This document shows, piece by piece, positions 35,481 to 44,400 of a stretch of DNA of 64,000 nucleotides. The stretch spans positions 1 to 64,000 of the forward strand of contig NZ_CAIWTY010000023.1 of NCBI RefSeq assembly GCF_903915725.1, written 5' to 3'. Below the pieces are notes generated by a model. The model did not search any database. It was not told the origin of the DNA and saw nothing but the letters and a program-made list of their open reading frames with translations. The position numbers were made by a program, and so were the translations under genes. How positions within the stretch are numbered: the stretch's first letter is position 1; each line of letters begins with the position of its first letter. The stretch is from an uncultured Rhodopila sp. Lineage in GTDB: Bacteria; Pseudomonadota; Alphaproteobacteria; Acetobacterales; Acetobacteraceae.

Positions 35481-38400
35481 ATGAACATCATCCCCGTCAG
35501 CAGCATCACTGTCAGCTCCGGCAGCACCGAAACCGTGTCGCCCGGTCAAACGACAACCTCCACGACGGTGCTCGACGGCGGCCGGGAGGTCGTTTCTTCC
35601 GGCGGCACGGCCTCCGCCACCACGATCGGCACCGGCGGGTTTGAGCAGGTTCTGCCGGGCGGCACCACCAGCGGAACCACGCTGAGCAGCGGCGGCTTCG
35701 CCTCGGTATCCGGCACCGCCATCAGCGCCACCGTGCTCAGCGGCGGCGGCGAGGTCGTCGATGTCGGCGGTTCGGCCAGCTTCACCACGGTCGATGGCGG
35801 CGGTTACCTGGTGGTCATTCCCGGCGGCAATGCCAGCGGAACGATCGTCTCGGCGGGCGGCCATGTCGTTTCGACCGGCGTGGTAGCGGCCAGCATCGGC
35901 GGTGCGATCACAGCCTACGCCAACAGCGCCGCCGCACTTGCCGGCGGCGGCAACGGCGTTGAATTGGTGCTTCCGGGCGGCAGGCTCATCGGCGCCACGG
36001 CGAACAGCGGCAACGACGCCGCGGTTTACGCGGGCGGCACCGCCAGCGGCACCGTCGTCAACAGCGGCGGTTGGCAGGACGTGTTCTCGGGCGGTTCGGC
36101 TGTCGGCACCGTGGTCAACGACGGCACCGAGTTCGTGCATTCCGGCGGCGTGTCGATCAGCGCGACGGTCACCAGCACCGGTTCGGCCTATGTCTATTCC
36201 GCCGGGGTGCAGTTCATCTTCTCCGGCGGCTTTGCCGGCGGCGCCGGCATCGGTCAGGGCGCGCGGCAGGTCATCGGCTGGGGCGGCAGCGCCTCCGGCA
36301 CCGTCGTCAGCAGCGGCGGCTTCGAGGTTCTCTCCGGCGGCACCGCCTCCGGCACCGTGGTCGAAAGCGGCGGCGCGCTGGATCTGGCGTATGTGACGTA
36401 CGTCAGCGGCGGCACCGCTTCGGTCAACGCCGCCACCGATGTGCTGACCGTCTCGGACGGCGGCCAGACCTACACGCAGACGTTGGCCGGGACCTATGCC
36501 GGCGAATCGTTCCGGCTTGCCTCCGACAACAGCGGCGGCACGCTGGTCACCTTGGGCAGCAGCAGTCCTCCAGTCAGCGGCGTCGTCGTCAGCAGCGGCG
36601 ACTACCTGATCGTATCATCCGGCGAGACCGTCACGGGCGCCATCGTTTATGCCGGCGGTACGGAAACCGTCCAGATCGGCGCCACGGCCAACGGCACGGT
36701 GCTGAGCGGTGGCTTTGCCTTCATCAACGGCACGGCGAACGGCACGGTCGTCAGTTCCGGCGGCCAGCAGATCGACGAGCCAGGCGGAAATGTCACCGGG
36801 ACGATCGTCGATAACGGGGGCGCCGAATACGTCAATGGCGCGGCAATCGGCACGCTCGTCAATCCGGGCGGCCTTCAGGAAGTCCAGTTCGCCGATACGG
36901 CGACCGGCACGATCGTCAGCGGCACCCAGTATGTAAACGGCGGCACCGCGATTGGCTCGATCGTGGACAGCGGCGGGTCGTTACAGGTATTCGCGGGAGT
37001 GGCATACTTTGGCCCCGGGATGACCAGCTCCGTTAGCGGCCTGACCATCGGCACGGTGCTCAGCGGCGGCACGGAAAGCGTATCCTCCGGCGGCGTGGCT
37101 AGCGCGACCACGATTTCGAGCGGCGGCTTCGAATTCGTCTCCTCCGGAGGCACGGCGATCGGCACCACCGTCAGCAGCGGCGGCACGCTGAGCATCGGCT
37201 TCGGCGGTAGCGAAATCGACACGACGGTGCTGCCCGGCGGTTTCCTGCTCGAGCCGCTCGTTGTCAGTTCGGGCCAGACCGGCACCGGCCTTGTCGTCTC
37301 GTCCGGACAGACTCTCTACGTGCTGTCAGGCGGCTCCGCCGTCGCTACGACCGTCCTTGCCGGCGGCGCAGAAGTTGTCTCCTCGGGCGGGACCGCCGTA
37401 AGCACTACGGTCAGCGCCAGTGCGACCGCCACAACCACGTTCCCTGGCCCCGGCATGAACTTCGGCGGCCAAATCTTCGTCTCGTCGGGCGGCGTGGCGA
37501 GCGGCACCGTGCTGAAAGGTCCTTCGACTGCCGGCACCGGAGGAAACTGGGCTGAGCAATGGGTTTACGGGAGCGCCGTTGGCACGATTGTCAGCGCCGG
37601 CGGCCAGAATGACGTGCAAGCCGGCGGCACCGCCACCGGCACGACCGTCGGCAGCGGCGGCCAGCAATACGTCCTGGGCGGCACAGTCACCGGAACCACG
37701 GTTTACAATGGCGGTTCGGAATCCATCCAGGCCGCATATAATTATTTCCCCGTCAGTGGCGGTGCGGGCTCAAGCGCCGTTGCCTCCGGCACCGCCATCG
37801 GCACGGTTGTCAGTAGCGGCGGCAACCAGTTTGTCGGCCAGGGCGGCATCGCCAGCGGCACCACGTTGAACGGCTTCGCTTACCAGAATGTCCAGGGCGG
37901 CACCGCCGTCAGCACGACGGTGAACCAAGGCGGCATGGAATCCGTCGGCTTCGGGTATACATATAACTACATCGGGACTGCCTTTGTCTCCAGCGCCGCC
38001 GGTTCGGGCGTCACGCTGGACACCACGATCAACAACGGCGGCTTCGAATATGTCTCCGCCGGCGGCACCGCCAGCGCAACCACGGTCAGCAGCGGCGGCA
38101 CGCTGAACATCGCCGTGGGCGGTTCGGCCATCGGGACGAACCTGCTGAGCGGGGGCACCGAACTCCTGCCGATTGTCGTCAGCTCCGGGGTAACGAGCAG
38201 CGGCCTCGTCGTCGGCTCCGGCCAGGCCCTGTACGTGCTGTCCGGCGGCTCCGCCGTCAATACGATCGTCACCAACGGTGGCGACGAATATGTCTCCTCC
38301 GGCGGCACCGCCATCGGCACTCACGTCAGCGGCGGGGTCACCACCGGCAGCGAACTGGTCGTGTCGTCCGGCGGCATCGCCAGCGGCACCGTGCTGACCG

Positions 38401-41400
38401 GGCCGCCGCCGTCGAGCACCGGCTATTATCCCGGCCAGCAACTGGTGTTCGGCAGCGCTGTGGGCACGATCGTCAGCAGCGGCGGCTCTGACAACGTGCA
38501 ATCCGGCGGCACCGAAATCAACACCGTCGTCAGCAGCGGCGGCAACGAATGGGTCGGCCCGGGCGGCACCGCCAGCGGCACCACGATCGGCCGTTTCGGC
38601 CAGCAGAATGTTCAGGGCGGTACTGCCGTCAGCACGACCGTGAACAGCGGCGGCAGCGAATACGTCGGCCCTCAGTATTACTATTACACCAACGCCAGTG
38701 GTGTTGTTGTCTCCAGTGCCACGGGATCGGGCGTGACGCTCAACACCGTCATCAACAGCGGCGGCAGCGAGTATGTCTCCTCCGGCGGTATCGCCAGCGC
38801 GACCACGGTCAGCAGCGGCGGTACGCTCAGCCTCGGTAACGGCGGTTCGGCCATCGCGACGAACCAGCTGGCCGGCGGCACCGTCGTGGTGCCGCTCGTC
38901 GTCAGTTCCGGTCAGACCATCAGCGGCCTCGTTGTCTCCGCCGGCCAGATTCTGACCGTGCTGTCCGGCGGCTCCGCCGTCAGCACGACCGTTGTCGGCG
39001 GCGGCACCGAGACGGTGCTCTCCGGCGCCACGGCGATCGCAACGATTGTCAGCGCCGGCACGAATAACTCTGCCCAGATCGTTGTCTCGTCCGGCGGCAT
39101 CGCGAGCGGCACCGTTCTGGAGGCCCGGTCGGTCGGCAGCGCCGGTGGATATTCAAGCGCCCAGCAATTGGTCTACGGCAGCGCTATCGGTACGATCGTC
39201 AGCAACGGGGGCAACGACAACCTCGGGTCCGGCGGTATTGCCATCGGCACGATCATCGGCAACGGCGGCTTCGAGAACGTGCAAAGCGGCGGCATCGCCT
39301 CGGGCGCGACCGTCAACAGCGGCGGGACCGAAGCCGTGCGTGCCGGCTCGGCCGTGAGCACGACCGTGCAGAACGGCGGCTTCCTCAACGTCTCCGGCGG
39401 CGCCGTTAGCGGCGACGTCATCAACAGCGGCGGGTCGGAGTCCGTCGGCAGCGGCCTTGTCTACTCCTTCAACGGCAGCGGTGAAGTTTCGAGCGCCATC
39501 GCAGGCATCGCCAGCGGCAGCACGGTAAACAATGGCGGTATCGAATTAGTCAGGTCAGGCGGCACAAGCTTCGGAACGACGCTGGGTAGCGGCGGCTACG
39601 AGATCGTATCCGGCACCAGCATCAGCACGACCGTGGCCAGCGGCGGCGTCGAGGACGTGGACGGCGGCGACACGGCCAGCGCCACCACGGTCAGCAGCGG
39701 CGGATTCCTGGTCGTCAATCCCGGCGCCAACGTCTCCGGCACGGTGGTGCAGGCGGGCGGCACGGTCGTCTCCTCCGGGATTGTCGCCGGTCAGCTCGGA
39801 CGCGCCCCGACCCTCTATCCCACCAGTGCCGTCGGGCTGTCCGGCACCAATAACCTGGGCTGGCTCGTATTGCCGGGCGGCACGCTGATCAGCGCCACCG
39901 CGAACAGCGGCGCCGACATTGGCGTTTATTCAGGCGGCCAGGCCAGCGGCAGCATCATCAGCAGCGGCGGCTGGCAGGATATTCACTGGGGCGGCACGGC
40001 CAGCGGCACGGTCATCGACGGCGGCACCGAGTTCGTGCTCTCCAACGGCCTCGCCATCAGCACGACGGTCAACCTCGCCGGCTCCGCCTACGCGTATTCC
40101 GCCGGCGTCGAATACGTTTCGTCCGGAGGCGTCGCCAGTGCCGCAACGGTAAACGCGGGTGCGCAGCAGGTCGTCTCCTCCGGCGGCATCGCCATCGCCA
40201 CGACGGTTAACAGTGGCGGGAGCGAGTACGTGGCCGGCGGAACGACGACCGGCAGCGTCGTCAACGGCGGCGGAACCGAGTCGTTGTTTGGCGGCACGGC
40301 CGTCGACACCACGGTCGAGAGCGGCGGCTACCTCGGAATCTCCGGCGGCACGACCACCGGCACCGTCATCAACAGCGGCGGCTCCGAGGCCGTGGGAAGC
40401 AGCCTCGCCTACACCTACAGCGGCTACACCTTCGTTTCGAGTGCCATCGCCGGCATCGCCAGCGGCACCACGGTCAATAACGGCGGCTTCGAGAACGTCT
40501 CGGCCGGCGGCGTGACGGTCAGTACGATCGTCAGCAGCGGCGGCTTCGAATTCGTATCCGCCGGCGGCACCGCCAGCTTCACCACGGTCGACAGCGGCGG
40601 CGCCGTTGTCGTGTTTTCCGGCGGCACCGCTGACAACGCCGTGGTGAGTGCCGGCGGCGCGCTGATCCTGTTCCCCGGCGGCGCCGCCAGCGGCACGACC
40701 GGAGCGGTCATCTCCTCCGATGTGCTGGTTTATCAGCAGGGCGGCGGAGCCACCGACTACGGCGCCACCGCGTCGAGCCTCACCGTCGGCAGCGGCGCGA
40801 CCGAATTCATCCTGCCCGGTGCTTCGGCGACCGCCACCAGCCTCGGCATCGGCGGCGCCATCGACGTGACCACCATGCCATATGTCCCTGGCGGATCGGT
40901 CAGCGTGAATGCGGCGACCGACGTGCTGACCGTGGTCGAGGGCACGCAGACCTATACGCAACAACTGTCCGGCGACTATACCAGCGCTTACTTCTCCTTG
41001 TCGCAGGACAGTAACGGCACGGGCACGCAGATCACGCGTGACGCCGCGCAGAATGTCGTCGTCAATCCGGGCGCCACGGTGCAGATCCCCGGCACGTTAA
41101 ATCCCAACGTGACGATCGACTTCATCGGCGGCGGCGCGCCCGGCACGTTGACCATTGGCTCGCCTACGGCAGCGATATCGAACCCGATCATCGGCTTTGC
41201 CGGCGGAGACCGGATCGAGTTCGCCAACGGCGCCACGGTCACCGCTGCATCGATCCTCAACGGCGCAACCCTGGCGGTCACCTATCATATCGGGACGTCG
41301 GCAGCCGCGGTCTATGACTTCACCAATGTAACGTTCTCGCCGTCGGCGCCGCCGTCGGTCCGTGTCATCTACGATTACGCCACCAACGATTATGCGGTAA

Positions 41401-44400
41401 CCCCGACGACCTACCTGTTGTGGACCGGCGCCAGCAGCACCGATTTTGGCACCGCCTCGAACTGGAGCTGGGGCACGATCGTCCCCAGCGTCGCGAATAC
41501 CGCGTTGTTCAACAGCGGTAATGGCGGCACGATCACCGGCAGCGGCACCGTCGAAGCGCTTTCGTTTCTGAACACCGGCACATGGTCGCTGGCCTCCGGC
41601 GCCACCGTGACGTCTCTGGCGGGCCTACAGATCGGCTCGAGCGGCGGCGGAACCAACAGCCCGGGCGCGCTGAGCATCGGCGGCGGCAGCACGATCGTCA
41701 CCCCGGGGGGAGCCATCACCGTCGGAACAAACGCCGGCAACGTCAACAGCCTGACCATCGCCGGCGGCGGCGCACTGATCGAGACCGCCGCCGATCTGGC
41801 GTCGAATTACATCATGTATGTTGGCACCGGCGGGGCCTCCGGCACGCTGGCGGCGGCGAGTGCGAACGTCCTGGTGACAGGCACCGGATCGCTGCTCGAC
41901 CTGCCGTTCAACGGCATCGAAATCGGCAACAACGGGGCTTCCGGCACGGTTACCGTGTCGCAGGGCGGTTCGATCCTCGCCGCGACGCAGAATTCGAATT
42001 CGACAAACTCCCTGGCCATCGGCCGCACCGGCAACGGCACCCTCACGGTCACCGGCCAGGGTTCGCAGGTCAACGCGGTCGGCGAGGCTTATGTCGCTCA
42101 CTCCGCGAGCGGCGTGCTCACCGTGCAAAACGCCGGGACGTTCCTTGCGACGGCGGACGCAGGAGGATTGGCCGGACTCATCATCGGCGACGGCAACACC
42201 GTCGGTGTCGGCGGCCTCGGCATTGCGACGGTAGCGACCGGCGGCGACCTGATCAGCCAGGGTTTCGTCTCCGTCGGCGCCTGGGGCACCGCGGGCGAAC
42301 TGTTTGTCAACAACAGTGGCACGGTCCAGGTCGGCACCACGCTGACCGTTGGCACCGGCGGCACGATCCTGACCGGTGCGACCTATGCCGGCAGCGGCAC
42401 CCTGACCATTGGCGCCGGCGGCACCGTCGATTTGACCGGAGGCGCGCAGACCAACTCGTTCGGCGTCATCCTGGCGGGCAGCAATACCAACCAGCTCACC
42501 CCATCAAACGCGGTCGTGTCGGTCAGCGGCGCGGGCGCGCTGCTGAATACGGACGGCAACGGCATCGCCGTCGGCCAGTATGGCACCGCCTCCCTGACGG
42601 TCGCGCAGGGCGGCACGGTTGTCGCCGGTTCGGCGAATTCGACTCTCGTCGCCGCGCTTGCGGTCGGGCGCCAGGGCAGCGGCACCGTCACCGTGACGGA
42701 CGCCGGGTCGGAACTGACCGCCAATGGCCTGGTGTTCGTCGGCCGGGCGGGAAGCGGCACGCTGAACGTCCAGAACCAGGGCACCGTGCTGGTCGGGGTC
42801 GATAGCCTCGGCAGCGGCGGCCTGAACATCGGCGGCGCGGGGCTGATGAACGGCAGCACGCTGTTCACCGGCGGCGCGGGCACCGTGTCGGTCAGCACGG
42901 GCGGCTACGTGGCCAGCCAGCAGACCATCGCGGTCGGGCGCAGCGGCGCCAGCGGCCTGCTGTCCGTGACGGGCGGCACCGTGGTTGCGGCTACCGGCCT
43001 GCAAATCGGCCAGACCACCACGGCTGCCGCCGGCAAATACGACGTCGTCGGCAACAACATAACGCAGCTCACCGCCACTACCGTGTTCAACGGCACCGGC
43101 ACGGTGGCCGTCGGCATCGGCGGCCTGGTCGAAAGCGGCTCGGGGCTGGTCATCGGCTCCGCCGCCGGCAGCACCGGCACGCTGAGCGCCAATGGCGGCA
43201 CCGTCCTCGCCGCCGGCAACCTGTCGATCTTCCAGGGATCGACGGTTTCGGCCGGGTCGGGCGGCGGCATCGATATCGGCTCGAGCGGCACGGTCGCCGC
43301 CGGCGCGATCACGGTCGAGGCCGGCTATGCCATCACCGGCGACGGATATGTGCAGGACGCGGTCGTCGCCAACGCCGGCCTGATCGAGGCGTTGGCGGCG
43401 GGCACGCTGGAGGTCTCCGGCACCGTCACCGGGTCCGGCACGCTGGACCTGGCCGGCGGCAGCACGCTGCAGCTCGATGGCGGTGTCGGCACGGGCCAGT
43501 CCGTGGTGTTCGGTGCGGGTGGTCCGGAGACTCTGATCCTCGGTGCACCCGGTAACGGCCTGACCAACAGCCTCTCTGGCCTGAACACCGGCGACCGGAT
43601 CGAGTTCGGTAACGGCATGACCATCACCAGCGCCTCGCTGGTCAACGGCAGCACCATCGCCGTCAGCTTCAACGGTTCGGGCGGCCTGCCCGGTACCTAT
43701 GACCTGACAAATGCCGGCTTCGCGGCCGGGTCGGGGCAAGGGTTCACCGCCGGCACTGATACCGCGACGGGCGACAGCTTCATCCAGGTCGCCACGCTCG
43801 CGCCGGGGCAATGGGCTGCCGACGTCTCCGGCAGCTTCAATGTCGCAGCCAATTGGGCCGGCGGCAGCGTGCCTGTCGGCAACGCCGTCATCGACTTCGC
43901 CGATCGGCCGCAGGTTGTGTATGGGGCGGGCAGCCTCTCGCTGACCAGCCTGACCAACCTGGGCGGGGACTTCGAGCTGTCCGGCGGCACGTTCGCCGCC
44001 GGCACCCTGACCAACGCCAGCCTCATCGGCTGGAACGGCGGGTCGCTGATCGCCGGCAGCTTCGCCAATAGCGGCACCCTGGATATCGCCGCCAGCGGCC
44101 AGAGCGAGTCCGGCACCGGCGCGCTCTCCAACAGCGGCAGCATCCTGGTCTCCGGCGCCTCGGGCGAGGCCGATATCGGCACCGCCCTGACCAACACCGG
44201 CCAGATCATCGTGACGCAAGGCACCCTGGGCCTGAATGGCGGCGGGATTTCGACCGGCTGGGGCATCGCGGTCGCCCCCGGCGGCCTGCTGAAGTTCGGC
44301 GCGGGAGCCTCCGGTCCCTTCACCATCACCGGCGGCTTCTTCGCCCCGGACGCTGTCTCCATCACCGGCGGCACGCTCGATGCCTCCGCCGCCGCGGCCG